Shown here in pieces: positions 53,223 through 62,233 of a DNA stretch of 64,000 nucleotides. The notes under the pieces are model-generated. The model was given only the letters and a program-made list of their open reading frames with translations. It searched no databases and was not told the DNA's origin. A program made the position numbers and the translations under genes. Source of the DNA: Candidatus Competibacteraceae bacterium (lineage in GTDB: Bacteria; Pseudomonadota; Gammaproteobacteria; Competibacterales; Competibacteraceae); NCBI GenBank assembly GCA_016699715.1, contig CP065007.1, positions 2,728,001 to 2,792,000 of the forward strand, in the 5' to 3' direction. Position 1 is the stretch's first letter; the number at the start of each line of letters is the position of its first letter.

Positions 53223-54428
53223 TTGAAATTAATTGAAAAAATAACTTGGTTGGCAATCGTATTGGCCAGCATGTTCAGCCTTGCCACCGCCCACGCCCAA
53301 ATAAACCTGGATATCACCAAGGGAGTGGGAGGCAGTAGCATCCCCATTGCCATCATGCCCTTCGGAGGGCGGGCACCCGAGAACATCGCCAGCATTGTTG
53401 CCACCGACCTGAAACGAACGGGCAAGTTCGCGCCGCAATCCTTGACGGATCAAGCCGACTACGCCGTCGTCGGACAGGCTGCGCCGGGCGGTTCGCGGGG
53501 TTACATCGTGCAGTTTCAACTGACCGGCGCCCAGGGCGCTCAGTTGTTGAACCTGTCCTTCGACGTGCCGGCGAATCAATTGCGGGCGGTGGCTCACCGC
53601 ATCAGCGATCTCATTTACGAAAAACTCACCAACGAAAAGGGGCTGGCCGGAACTCGCATCGCCTATGTGGCTTTCGGTCGCGGCGCCTATTATTTGGTGG
53701 TCTCCGACGCCGACGGGCATAACCCACAAGTCATTCTGCGGTCCAGTCAGCCCATTATGTCGCCGGCTTGGTCGCCGGACGGCTCCAGGCTGGCTTATGT
53801 GTCATTCGAAGGGCGACGGGCGCAGATTATCGTCCAGGATGTCTATAGCGGCGCTCGCCGCTCGGTGTCCGCCGCTCCCGGCATCAACGGCGCGCCGTCC
53901 TGGTCGCCAGACGGCCGGCGGCTGGTATTCACGCTGTCCCAGGACGGCAACCCGGAAATCTATGCTCTCGACCTGGCCAGCCAGTACCCGGTCCGTCTCA
54001 CCAGTAGCAGTTCCATCGATACCGAGGCGGTTTGGTTACCCGACGGCAGCATCGTTTTTACCTCGGACCGGGGTGGCTCACCGCAGCTTTACCGGATCGG
54101 CCCCGGTGGTGGTTCGCCGCAGCGGCTAACCTTCCAGGGTAATTACAACGCACGGCCGACGGTTTCGCCCGACGGTCGCTATATTGCGATGGTGCACCAG
54201 CGCGGCAGTCGCTTTTACATTGCCGTGCTGGATTCGCAGACGCGCCAGTTCCGGGTCTTGACTCCCGGTGGTTCGGACGAGTCGCCCAGCTTTGCACCGA
54301 ACGGCAAGACCATTATTTATGCCAATGGCCATGGTGTGGCGACGGTCTCGGTGGATGGCGGCGCCTCACAAGAGATCGTCTTGCGGGGCAATGCGCGCGA
54401 CGCCGCTTGGGCGCCTTATGGCCGATGA
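53223..54428 (+). CDS. tolB: Tol-Pal system periplasmic protein TolB
   Basis: TolB is a periplasmic beta-propeller that binds Pal. The 401-residue product has a signal peptide (KITWLAIVLASMFSLATAHA), the N-terminal domain (IPIAIMPFGG, GKFAPQSLTDQ) and propeller repeats of the type SPAWSPDGSRLAYVSFE and APSWSPDGRRLVFTLSQDG. I chose the TTG at 53223 because AGGAG lies ten bases upstream and the signal peptide starts there; a GTG at 53184 would add 13 unlikely residues. Confidence 0.94.
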   Translation: MKLIEKITWLAIVLASMFSLATAHAQINLDITKGVGGSSIPIAIMPFGGRAPENIASIVATDLKRTGKFAPQSLTDQADYAVVGQAAPGGSRGYIVQFQLTGAQGAQLLNLSFDVPANQLRAVAHRISDLIYEKLTNEKGLAGTRIAYVAFGRGAYYLVVSDADGHNPQVILRSSQPIMSPAWSPDGSRLAYVSFEGRRAQIIVQDVYSGARRSVSAAPGINGAPSWSPDGRRLVFTLSQDGNPEIYALDLASQYPVRLTSSSSIDTEAVWLPDGSIVFTSDRGGSPQLYRIGPGGGSPQRLTFQGNYNARPTVSPDGRYIAMVHQRGSRFYIAVLDSQTRQFRVLTPGGSDESPSFAPNGKTIIYANGHGVATVSVDGGASQEIVLRGNARDAAWAPYGR

Positions 54429-54467
54429 TTTCGATGTTGTTGACCAAAGTTGAGGGAGGAATCCGTG

Positions 54468-55091
54468 ATGCAAAACTTAGTTCGTATGTTGATTGCCGCC
54501 ACCGCGCTCGCCCTGTTGGCCAGTTGCGCCGCAACCGGTGAGAACACCGACCAGGAGCAGACGGCGGCGGCTCAGCCGGATGCGGCTACCCAGCCGGGAG
54601 TCACAGCCCAACCGGGGCAGGAAGTGTACAGCTATCCCTACGGCCAGGCGCCGAGCCTCGATACCTACGACACTTTCGATACCAGCGGTGCCACCACCAC
54701 CGCCGCCGCTCAGGCCGGCGGGCAACCCGCTCAGGCGGTCGCGGATATAAGCGGCGGCGTAGCTTCGGCCGACCGCATCGTCTATTTCAGCTACGACAGC
54801 GTGGATGTAGTGCCCGAGAGCCGGACGATTATCGAAAATAACGCACGTTCCCTCATTAAAAACCCACAAATTATCACTCAGTTGGAAGGGCATACCGACG
54901 ATCGCGGCAGTCGCGAATACAATATTGCCCTGGGCGAGCGCCGTGCCAATGCGGTGCGTCAGACCATGATCGCCATGGGAGTCTCGCCCCAGCAGATCCG
55001 GGTCGTCAGCTTTGGCGAGGAACGGCCGGCCGCCCCCGGACAAAGTGAGCGCAGCTATGCGTTGAACCGGCGTGTGGAAATCATCTACTGA
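54468..55091 (+). CDS. pal: Peptidoglycan-associated lipoprotein Pal
   Basis: Pal anchors the outer membrane to peptidoglycan. The 207-residue product has a lipoprotein signal with lipobox LLASC (MLIAATALALLASCAAT), an Ala/Gln/Pro-rich linker longer than usual, and the OmpA-like domain (IVYFSYDSVDVVPESR, LEGHTDDRGSREYNIALGER). GAGGGAGGA precedes the ATG at 54468. Confidence 0.95.
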   Translation: MQNLVRMLIAATALALLASCAATGENTDQEQTAAAQPDAATQPGVTAQPGQEVYSYPYGQAPSLDTYDTFDTSGATTTAAAQAGGQPAQAVADISGGVASADRIVYFSYDSVDVVPESRTIIENNARSLIKNPQIITQLEGHTDDRGSREYNIALGERRANAVRQTMIAMGVSPQQIRVVSFGEERPAAPGQSERSYALNRRVEIIY

Positions 55092-55843
55092 TGAGGTGCG
55101 CGTTCATGCCTAGACCCCGTTTTTCGTGGCTGGCCTTGCTGGTGTTGGGTGGCTTGACGCTGCCCGGCGCTGGCCGCACTCAGAATATGCCGGATAGCAC
55201 GCTGACCTTGGAGTTGCTGCGGCGTATCGAACAGTTGGAGGCGGAGGTCCGACAAATCCGTGGGGAATTGGAGGTCTACCGCCATCAATTCGATCAACTC
55301 CAGCAGGAAAATGCGCGGAGTTATGCGCCGCCCACCTCTCCGCCGGGGGCGGCCATCCCGCCGCAAGCGGAGCCGCCGCCCCCGGCCCACGGTCAGCCTG
55401 CTCCAACCACGCCGCCAACCGCCACGACCGCGCCGTCGGTCACTCGAACGATGCCCTCGACGGCGGCGGGAGGCGCGCAAGCTGATTTCGATGCGGCGCT
55501 GGGGGAATTGCGCGAGGGCCGCCACGCGCGGGCCATCGCTGGATTCCAGGGGTTCCTGAACACATATTCGGACAGTGATCGGGCGGGCGACGCGCAGTAT
55601 TGGCTGGGCGAGTCGTACTATCTCAGCCGGGATTACGGCGCGGCCAAGGAGGCGTTTATCAATCTGGGGGTGCGTTATCCTGAAAGCGCGCGACTGCCGG
55701 ATGCACTGCTCAAGCTGGGCTACATCTATGGAGAGACGGGCGACACCAATCGGGCACGGGAGGTGTTGCAGAAACTGGTGCAGGCTTATCCCAACACCCA
55801 GGCGGCCCGTCTTGCCGAACGGCGTCTGCAATCCTTGCGCTAG
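55091..55843 (+). CDS. cpoB: Cell division coordinator CpoB (YbgF)
   Basis: CpoB links Tol-Pal with peptidoglycan synthesis at division. The 250-residue product has a signal peptide (WLALLVLGGLTLPGAG), a trimerising coiled coil (LELLRRIEQLEAEVRQIRGE), a Pro/Thr-rich linker, and C-terminal TPR repeats (AIAGFQGFLNTYSDSDRAGD, AQYWLGESYYLSRDYGAAKE). The start overlaps the pal stop by one base. It ends the operon. Confidence 0.93.
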   Translation: MRCAFMPRPRFSWLALLVLGGLTLPGAGRTQNMPDSTLTLELLRRIEQLEAEVRQIRGELEVYRHQFDQLQQENARSYAPPTSPPGAAIPPQAEPPPPAHGQPAPTTPPTATTAPSVTRTMPSTAAGGAQADFDAALGELREGRHARAIAGFQGFLNTYSDSDRAGDAQYWLGESYYLSRDYGAAKEAFINLGVRYPESARLPDALLKLGYIYGETGDTNRAREVLQKLVQAYPNTQAARLAERRLQSLR

Positions 55844-55959
55844 CGCCGGGTTCGAACGCACCGGCCAGGACCGTGCTTGCGCACCCGCGCGGGCACGAGG
55901 CTTGGCCTACCATGTAACCATCGAATTCATTTCGGCTCGGCTTATCAGGCAATCGAGAC

Positions 55960-55987
55960 TTGCGAATTTGGTGGAATTTTGTAAGAT
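55960..55987 (+). promoter_or_regulatory. Promoter of tRNA-Lys
   Basis: TTGCGA (55960-55965) and TAAGAT (55982-55987) are 16 bases apart, and the tRNA begins 16 bases further on. The spacing and position fit a sigma-70 promoter for the tRNA. Confidence 0.55.
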
Positions 55988-56002
55988 TGTCAGCCCCTTT
56001 CA

Positions 56003-56078
56003 GGGCCGTTAGCTCAGTTGGTAGAGCAGCAGACTTTTAATCTGTTGGTCGTGCGTTCGAGCCGCACACGGCCCACCA
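56003..56078 (+). tRNA. tRNA-Lys (anticodon TTT)
   Basis: The 76 bases fold as a standard cloverleaf. GGGCCGT pairs with ACGGCCC, the D-arm AGCTCAGTTGGTAGAGC is canonical, the anticodon loop CTTTTAA has TTT at 56036-56038, and the T-arm contains GTTCGAGCC. The CCA end is encoded (ACCA). It reads AAA/AAG. Confidence 0.97.
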
Positions 56079-56086
56079 ATAAAAAC

Positions 56087-56121
56087 AAGTGGTTAGGCAA
56101 AAGCCTAACCACTTTTCTTTT
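56087..56121 (+). terminator. Rho-independent terminator of tRNA-Lys
   Basis: AAGTGGTTAGGC (56087-56098) pairs perfectly with GCCTAACCACTT (56103-56114) around an AAAA loop, followed by TTCTTTT. It lies nine bases past the tRNA CCA end. Confidence 0.92.
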
Positions 56122-56183
56122 GCCCGTTGTCCACCGGTTGTCCATTCATTGTAAGGCGGCGGATGGTTTATTTCTCAACCGCT

Positions 56184-56208
56184 GGTTGGATTATGAAATA
56201 ATCCAACC
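56184..56208. repeat. Perfect inverted repeat
   Basis: GGTTGGATTAT-GAA-ATAATCCAACC is an 11-bp perfect stem with a three-base loop. It lies in AT-rich non-coding DNA between the tRNA terminator and the MITE-like element. Its role is unknown. Confidence 0.7.
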
Positions 56209-56222
56209 GAATTATAACAATA

Positions 56223-56417
56223 GTTCGGACAGTTTCTGTTTTCGTCTTGGCCGCATCGATTGATGGAACCCTCTGAAAATTCAGAGCTTCGAACAGCAGT
56301 CACGAGCCAAGCAAAATCAACAGGTTATTTTATTAAACTCAGGGATTGGCCTGAGTTTAATTTAATCCGCCCTGCTGGAGCTAACTGTTTGATTGTCGGT
56401 TTCAAAACTGTCCGAAC
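56223..56417. mobile_element. MITE-like element with 13-bp inverted ends
   Basis: GTTCGGACAGTTT (56223-56235) is exactly inverted as AAACTGTCCGAAC (56405-56417), giving a 195-bp non-coding unit. Inside is an 11-bp hairpin, TTAAACTCAGG / CCTGAGTTTAA (56333-56360). No clear target duplication is seen. A MITE or IS remnant is the simplest reading. Confidence 0.5.
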
Positions 56418-56444
56418 CATTGAAGTCTGAAAGTTCGGACCGTA

Positions 56445-56814
56445 GTGGCCGAGATTTTGAAAGTACACGCCGAAAAAGCCCGACGCCAGGCGGAAGCAGT
56501 GCGTCAGGCCGAAGAAGCCCGCAAAGCCGAGGAAGCTCGTAAGGCAGAAGCCACCCACAAGGTAGAAGTCTCGTCCCCCCACCGAGTAATTTGGAGAAAA
56601 CTCCTGGTCATGTTCGTGTTAGGGGCTCTGGGCACCGCTGGCCTGTATTGGGCATATGAGTGGTTCGATGTGGCGCCTATCCCAACCCCACCAATGGAAA
56701 AAAAGGTAGCGGAAAAGGCGGCGACGGACAAGGCACCACAGGTTCAGCCCCTGCAACGCCAAACCGCCCAAGCGTTCAAGATGCCGGTGGAATTCCAGGA
56801 CACCCTCAAGGATG
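56445..56814 (+). pseudogene. TolA-like small membrane protein, 3' end cut by an IS
   Basis: The frame starts at GTG 56445 with an Ala/Glu/Arg-rich coiled segment (KARRQAEAVRQAEEARKAEE), then a membrane span (LLVMFVLGALGTAGLYWAYE) and a periplasmic-type tail. It reads on into the IS inverted repeat and ends at 56846 with residues that belong to the IS. If the IS (plus one base) is removed, the frame would end Lys-Asp-Ala-Leu-Glu-Ala-Ala-stop. The family is unknown, and the resemblance to TolA is one of composition. Confidence 0.5.
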
Positions 56815-58285
56815 CTGTCCATTACACACATCGTCTAACTGATTGAGTGGGCATGGAGATCAGAAGCCAAGTGCATCCCCCAAGCGAGGTCGCGTGCCCG
56901 CTGCAAGCCGATCCACAGGGCCTGGGGGCCGGGGGGACCGTCGCACTTGCGCCCCAAATAGCCGCCCAGGCGGGCGATCCAGCCGAGCATGGCGGGCAGC
57001 GGCGGCGGGATCGCCGGCGGGGGCCGGCGGTGGATGGCGACGTCAACGGCCTGCCATTCGGCCGGGTCCAGCACGGCGTCACAGGGCAGCTCGGGGGTGG
57101 TCCGCCCCAGCACGGTCAGGTACTGAATCCGCCAAGCGATGATCAGGTACACGGCCAGGGCCGGTTCCAGCCGCTCCCGGGTGCTGAGTTGCAAGGCTTC
57201 CACCCGGCAGCCGGTTTTCAAGATTCGGAAAAAACCTCGATACTCCAACGAGCTCCGTACCACTGGATCCATTCGGCCGCCTGGGCCAGGGTGTCGGCCG
57301 CGCGGTTGGTCAGCAACCGCCAGTCGAGCGGTTCGACCCCGGCCGGCGGGGACTCTTCCCGTGCCCGCAGCGCGGTGACCGTCACCGGTTTGCCCCCTTT
57401 CGGGTGCAGGGTGACCCGTTCGGCCCGCACCGTCAGCACCACCGGCCGGCTCGGCCGGTTCGGCCGGGCCGGGAGGGTGAACGTGACCTCGCCCAACACC
57501 GGGGCCTGCGCCAGCCGGTCCCACAGCTTGTCGCCCTCGGCCAGGCAGCGGTTGTGGGTGGCCCGGATCAGCCAGTCGATTCCCGGCGCCCGTTGCGCCC
57601 GGACCATGAACTCGTGAATGTCGCATTCCCGGTCGGCGACGTAGACCAAGCGGGTGTCGGGCAGGCGCGTGGCCAGTTCGGCGCAGCGTTCGAAGCCTTC
57701 CAGCCAGCGCATGCTCTCCTTGGCTTCGATCGGCCAATGGCGCTTGTCTTCGCCGAAGGTTTCCCGGTCGCGGGTCCACAGCCAGGCGTCCAGCACCCCC
57801 AGCGGCACGCCGTCCGGGGTGACCGCCAGAGTGGGATGGACGTACAGCCCATGCTGCCGCAGGTCGCTCAGCGGCCCCAGTCCGGCGATGCCCGGCGGGG
57901 CGGTAGAGTCCAACTCCGTGCTGTCCTGCACGCACAAGACCACCGGCTGGCGACGCATCCGCTCGACACTACCGTCCCCGTGCGGCGCGAGCACCTGCTC
58001 CCACGTGACCGCCTCATGGGCCAGCAACCGATACGCCGCCTGCGTCTCCGCCCAGCCGCCGCAGGCCACCGGAATGCTGGCGCCGGGTTGCGCCCCCAGG
58101 CGTTCCGCCACCCGCACCAGCCGCCGGTTCAGTCGTGCATCCCCAAGTTCGCCCCGCCCAACTCCGCCGCCGCCCAACTGACCGCCGCCGCTACCGTCTC
58201 CGCCATCACCTTATACCCCTCATCTGTGTCTACCTCACTAGATGGGGGCGGCGGCCCTGCCGTTCAAGATGTGTGTAATGGACAG
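56815..58285 (-). mobile_element. IS50/Tn5-type (IS4-superfamily) insertion sequence
   Basis: Perfect 18-bp inverted repeats CTGTCCATTACACACATC (56815-56832) and its complement (58268-58285) bound 1471 bp with one transposase gene on the minus strand. Nine-base flanks (TCAAGGATG and GCTTTAGAG) differ, so no target duplication is visible. It disrupts the TolA-like gene. Only 45 bases separate it from the next IS. Confidence 0.88.
56835..58206 (-). pseudogene. Tn5-like transposase, two frameshifts
   Basis: The reading starts at ATG 58206 (AETVAAAVSWAAAELGGANL), shifts near the four-base run 58141-58144 into DARLNRRLVRVAERLGAQPG, and shifts again at the six-base run 57229-57234 from WYGARWSIEVF to FRILKTGCRVEALQL. 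Each is a one-base change. The DDE parts are recognisable: QDSTELDST, YVADRECDIHEF and, across the second shift, Y-(2)-R-(3)-E-(6)-K. A programmed shift at the T6 run is possible, but the N-terminal break makes a pseudogene or sequence error more likely. Confidence 0.75.
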
Positions 58286-58330
58286 GCTTTAGAGGCAGCT
58301 TAGGTAATTGAGTTTTTGTACAGCTTCTCA

Positions 58331-60333
58331 CTCACGGTTCGCTCAAAACGAGGGCTGGTTTTAGAAAATGCGCCATCAGTCGCTCGTAGATTTCTGCCGA
58401 CCAGCCGAGCAGTGTGAGTATGCGGTGCTGCAGAGCGCTGAGCGGCGACAGCAGCGCGCGGACCTGGCCGGCGATCGCCACGACGCTCAAGCTGATGCCC
58501 CGAAAGGCGCGCAACAGCGATTCGGCGGTGGGCGACGCCGTAGCCCGGTCGGGCTGCCCCGGATAGAGGCCGGCGATCGGCTCCGGGGTGGTGGCCAGGC
58601 ACCGGCGCGCCACGAATTCGACCAGAACCAACACGCGCAAGGCCAAGCTCAACAGGCGGATCAAGCCCTCCACCCGCGCATCGGTTTGCAGGAACAAGGG
58701 CGTGATCGCCAGCGCCCGGCCTTTGAGACGGCCAAAACTCCGTTCGATCAGATACTGCCCCCGATAGGCGTGGACGGCGGTCTCGACCGTCAGGGTCGCG
58801 TGGTTGGTGGCGTAGACCCGCCAGCCCAGCCGCTGCCGGGCCGCCGCGACGGCCAGCGGGTCGATCCGCGCCCGAATCGTGCTCTGGTGCTGCACCCGGC
58901 AGGTGGCCGGACGCGCGCCATAGCGGCGCTGGGGAATCACTTGCGTGGTGGTCTCGAGGTCGAGATGGATCAGGCCCACCACCCGCTGCTCGGCCAGAAT
59001 CTGCTCGGCGGTGGCGCTCAGCGCGGGAGCTTCCAGAATTTTCTTGCCTTGTTTGCGCTCGTTGAGGCGGTGAATGTCTGCTACCGCCCGCTGCAGGCGG
59101 GCGTCAAGCGCCTGGGTCTGCCGGGTCGCCTGGGCCACCGACCGCACCACCAGCCGCCGTTCCCGCCACGTCACCGGCCGGCCCTCCACCGTAGCCGCCA
59201 AGTCAACCACCACCGTATAACCCTCGGCGATCAGCCGGGGTGGGGTGGTGGGGTCCGGGTCCGGGTCCGGCTCGTAGACCGGCTCCAGGGGCTGGGCGCC
59301 GCCGAACACCGGCGCCAGCAGGGCGTCCAGGGTGTCCTCCGGCATTTGCTTACCCCCCAGGGGGGCACAAATAATAGTCGCCACTCCGGGCGATCCAGGC
59401 CCGGGTCGCCAAGGCCCCCATTTTGCCGTCGCCGATGTAGGTCTTGCCGCCAGCCCCCAAGGTGGCCTGGACCCGCTGAAGCTCGGGCACGTACAAGGGG
59501 TCATCCGCGCCGTTCCCACTCACCACGGTGGTCGTCAACGGCAAGCCCAGAGCGTCGAGCACCGACAGGCTGATCTTGACTTGCGGCAAGTCCGGCCGAT
59601 GATCTTGACTATGCCCGAACTGAAACAGCCCCCCTCACTGACCCCGGCATAGGTTTTGGCCGAGGTGCTGTCGAGCCGTACCCGGTCGCCGCCCACCTCA
59701 TAAACCCGCAGCACCGTCCCGTTCAGCGCGGTTTCCAACTCGGCCCAGGTCGCGGCGTCAGCTAACCGATCCAAGATGTTGGCCAACCGATCATCGCTCA
59801 GATCCAGCGGGCGTACCGGCTTGCCCAAACACACCGTCAAGGTATCGAGGTGCGCCTCCACCCAAGGCTGGACATGAGACAGGCAGTGATCGCCCTCCGA
59901 GACGATGAAGGTCAGCCACACCGCCACCACGTCGCCCAAACTCAAGTCGCCCTTCCAGTGGCCATGGGTCGGATAGAATCGATCGAGCAGGGCTGGAAGT
60001 TGCATCTGGTAGACTTGGGCCAACACGACCGGGAGGTCGTCGACGCGTTCGACTTTAATCAGGCGGATGATCTCGTCCAGCATTCGGGGGACCGGTGATC
60101 GTTATGGCCCGCTGGCGGCGGGTTGCCATGAAAGTACCGACTTTCATCGTCCGGGGCGACGTTCCCCAACGACATGACCGTTAGGTGAGGAGCCCAAGCG
60201 ATTTAATGGGTTAGTTCCGGTCTGCACCGCGCTCCCCGTCATCGGTGAGGGGCTGCGGAACGCCTACCAGATGTCCATATTACCTGACACTTTCAATTCT
60301 CAAAAGTCGATCTTCGCTTAAGCGAACCGTGAG
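58331..60333 (-). mobile_element. IS1634-like insertion sequence with target duplication
   Basis: Inverted ends CTCACGGTTCGCT (58331-58343) and AGCGAACCGTGAG (60321-60333) bound about 2003 bp. They are flanked by a 6-bp direct repeat TTCTCA (58325-58330 and 60334-60339), the expected target duplication. The size and transposase type fit the IS1634 family. The preserved duplication suggests a fairly recent insertion even though the transposase is frameshifted. Confidence 0.8.
58332..60083 (-). pseudogene. IS1634-like transposase, frameshifted
   Basis: Three frames join into one product. First part (60083 to about 59630): LDEIIRLIKVERVDDLPVVL to VRLDSTSAKTYAGVSEGG. Then FQFGHSQDHRPDLPQVKISL to GDYYLCP. 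Then GGKQMPEDTLDALLAPVFGG to the end, including HAYRGQYLIERSFGRLKGRA. Breaks fall at homopolymers: the C6 run 59629-59634 (one base short) and the G6 run 59360-59365 (one base extra). GHSQDHRPDLPQ is a typical IS1634 block. It is inactive unless the breaks are errors. Confidence 0.75.
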
Positions 60334-60349
60334 TTCTCAGAATCGATAT

Positions 60350-61618
60350 TTAAAATTGATAACCGACTGCCAAGGAAAACATATGCCATCGTTGCTTCAA
60401 AATACTAGAATCAGGATTATCCTGAAGCGGTAACCAGGCAGTACCATTGACATAATGGTATTCAGCGGCGATCAAAAAAGATGAATTTAAATAATAGCGA
60501 AGCCCAAATGTCCAATCCTTAGCAAATTGTGTGTAATTTGGCTTGCCAGTTAAATACTGGTACTGCCACCCATTTTTATCATCACGATTATTATAAAGGA
60601 CATCATAACGAAAAATAGCCTGCCAATTTCGATCAAACCTGTATAGTGCCTGCAAGTAATAACTTTCACCAGAAATATCTAAATCCAATGAACCATCATT
60701 AACAGTCTCTTGAATACCGCGAATCGCATATTCTGCTGTAAGACTCAATTTTTCTCTATTATATTGTACCGAAAAAATTACTGGGGTAAATATATCTTTT
60801 AGCGCCATAAAGTCATCAGGTGGAAGAAATTTTGGATTGTAGCGAGTATCTACGCGCGCGGAACTGATAGCCATACGATATTTTCCACCATCAATGTCAT
60901 ACCTTAGACGACCAATGTACGACATCTTTGAAGTAGTGTTTCCCGGATAATCAAATCCAAAAATAGCTAATTCGGAATCCAAGCTAGCACCTCTAGGTAT
61001 CCCTGCTCCGAGTTCTAAGAACAAATCCCCCCAATTACTTCGATATTCGCCATAAAAAATCCCACCATCCGCAGAGATAGCCAAGTCTCGAGTACGTTCT
61101 TGGTAGATAGATTGGGGCAATAATATTGTCGGTCGAGTAAAAATTACATCACGAGTATCGTTATACAAACCAAATGGGATTTTAAAGCGCCCAAAACTTA
61201 CTCCAACACGATAATCATCCGTTGAAAAAGCAGTATAATCGACCACACCAAAATCTAATTCCACATCATGCTGGTGCCCGACTCCAGCATGTCGAAACAA
61301 CACCTGTCCCGCCAGTCGCAGATCGGCATTAAGTGTCCAAGAAGCATTTAATCCAGCTTCAGTAAAGTTGAAACTCCCTCCTAAGCTGCTCGTTCCAAAA
61401 AAATTATTATCCGACGTTAGAAAGTACCCTTGGGTTAAGAATCCATGTACTTGAATATCCTCGCTCAACTCGATAGCTAATACTCGTTCAGATACTATTA
61501 GAAAAATGCTAATATAAAACAATCCAACCATGGCCCAACTGGATATTATAGGAATCATAGCAAAGACTATCACACTAAAGCTGCGGTACAATCGATCGAT
61601 TAATATTATTTTATTCAT
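60350..61618 (-). CDS. Outer-membrane beta-barrel (porin-like) protein
   Basis: The product of about 422 residues has an N-terminal hydrophobic export segment (MVGLFYISIFLIVSERVLA), then alternating amphipathic strands rich in aromatic residues (GFLTQGYFLTSDNNFFG, AGLNASWTLNADLRLAGQVL) and a closing Phe (MFSLAVGYQF), the signature of Bam-assembled barrels. It resembles phosphate-selective porin-type proteins in general design. AT-rich codon use marks it as foreign. The ATG at 61618 is chosen; the frame is open to 61687. A PstS-like gene lies just upstream. Confidence 0.7.
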   Translation of the reverse strand: MNKIILIDRLYRSFSVIVFAMIPIISSWAMVGLFYISIFLIVSERVLAIELSEDIQVHGFLTQGYFLTSDNNFFGTSSLGGSFNFTEAGLNASWTLNADLRLAGQVLFRHAGVGHQHDVELDFGVVDYTAFSTDDYRVGVSFGRFKIPFGLYNDTRDVIFTRPTILLPQSIYQERTRDLAISADGGIFYGEYRSNWGDLFLELGAGIPRGASLDSELAIFGFDYPGNTTSKMSYIGRLRYDIDGGKYRMAISSARVDTRYNPKFLPPDDFMALKDIFTPVIFSVQYNREKLSLTAEYAIRGIQETVNDGSLDLDISGESYYLQALYRFDRNWQAIFRYDVLYNNRDDKNGWQYQYLTGKPNYTQFAKDWTFGLRYYLNSSFLIAAEYHYVNGTAWLPLQDNPDSSILKQRWHMFSLAVGYQF

Positions 61619-61687
61619 CTTTCGTGCCGTATTGACAAAAAAGCCTCCCCGTGCGTAATATAAGGAAATTTTTTGTTGATCTCCCAA

Positions 61688-62125
61688 CTAATTACCAAGG
61701 ATAGGTTTAACAGATCCATCGATCATCGACCTACTCAAATAACCTATGGCGCCAGGCGTTGAGCTTACAATCGCGCGCATTTTTTTTTCAGATTTTACTA
61801 TAATTGGTTCTTCCCCCATACCTGAAAATACTAACCGATTCCATGCGGCACGTAATTGATAGGGAAAAACATTAAGAATATGCTTTGAGAATGCAATATG
61901 TAAAGGATGTTCATCAGGCATTACAAAAACCCTGATCGGCGAGCCATCCTCCCATTTTCTCAGGCGCATTCCAAAAATAGCCCTGAGTGCACTTTTCGAA
62001 AAAAAAGTCTTGGAGTGAGCTGCCGAATTAACGACAACAACTGGTGACTCCTCTATAGATACTGCCTCACTAGCAAGGAAAATAGCGAGAATCCCTAATA
62101 ATAACCGTAAAGCGCGATTGATAAT
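61688..62125 (-). CDS. PstS-like periplasmic substrate-binding protein, unusual start
   Basis: The only ATG (61969) would begin inside the domain at MRLRKWEDGSPIRVFVMPDE. The same frame continues 52 codons upstream: a signal-peptide-like ALRLLLGILAIFLASEA, then VVVVNSAAHSKTFFSKSALR, as expected for small phosphate-binding-like proteins (145 residues in all). An AGGGGGA ribosome site lies at 62127-62132, but the codons near it are ATT, ATC and AAT, with no ATG/GTG/TTG. An ATT start, or a base error, is implied. It precedes the barrel gene on the same strand. Confidence 0.6.
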   Translation of the reverse strand: MINRALRLLLGILAIFLASEAVSIEESPVVVVNSAAHSKTFFSKSALRAIFGMRLRKWEDGSPIRVFVMPDEHPLHIAFSKHILNVFPYQLRAAWNRLVFSGMGEEPIIVKSEKKMRAIVSSTPGAIGYLSRSMIDGSVKPILGN

Positions 62126-62233
62126 TCCCCCTAAAGATTATTAATATTAGCCCATCAATATTAAATACAGCAAGAACCGCAAGGAATCAGGCTCATGAAA
62201 ATTGATTTATCTTATAAACTAGCACAGATATAA

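Noticed and set aside
56053..56078. tRNA-Lys 3' end as an integrase attachment site
   Set aside because: I saw no second copy of the tRNA 3' end and no integrase in the window, so only the general island idea is kept.
56018..56263. An 81-residue frame starting within tRNA-Lys
   Set aside because: It overlaps the tRNA and its terminator and has no ribosome site or family resemblance.
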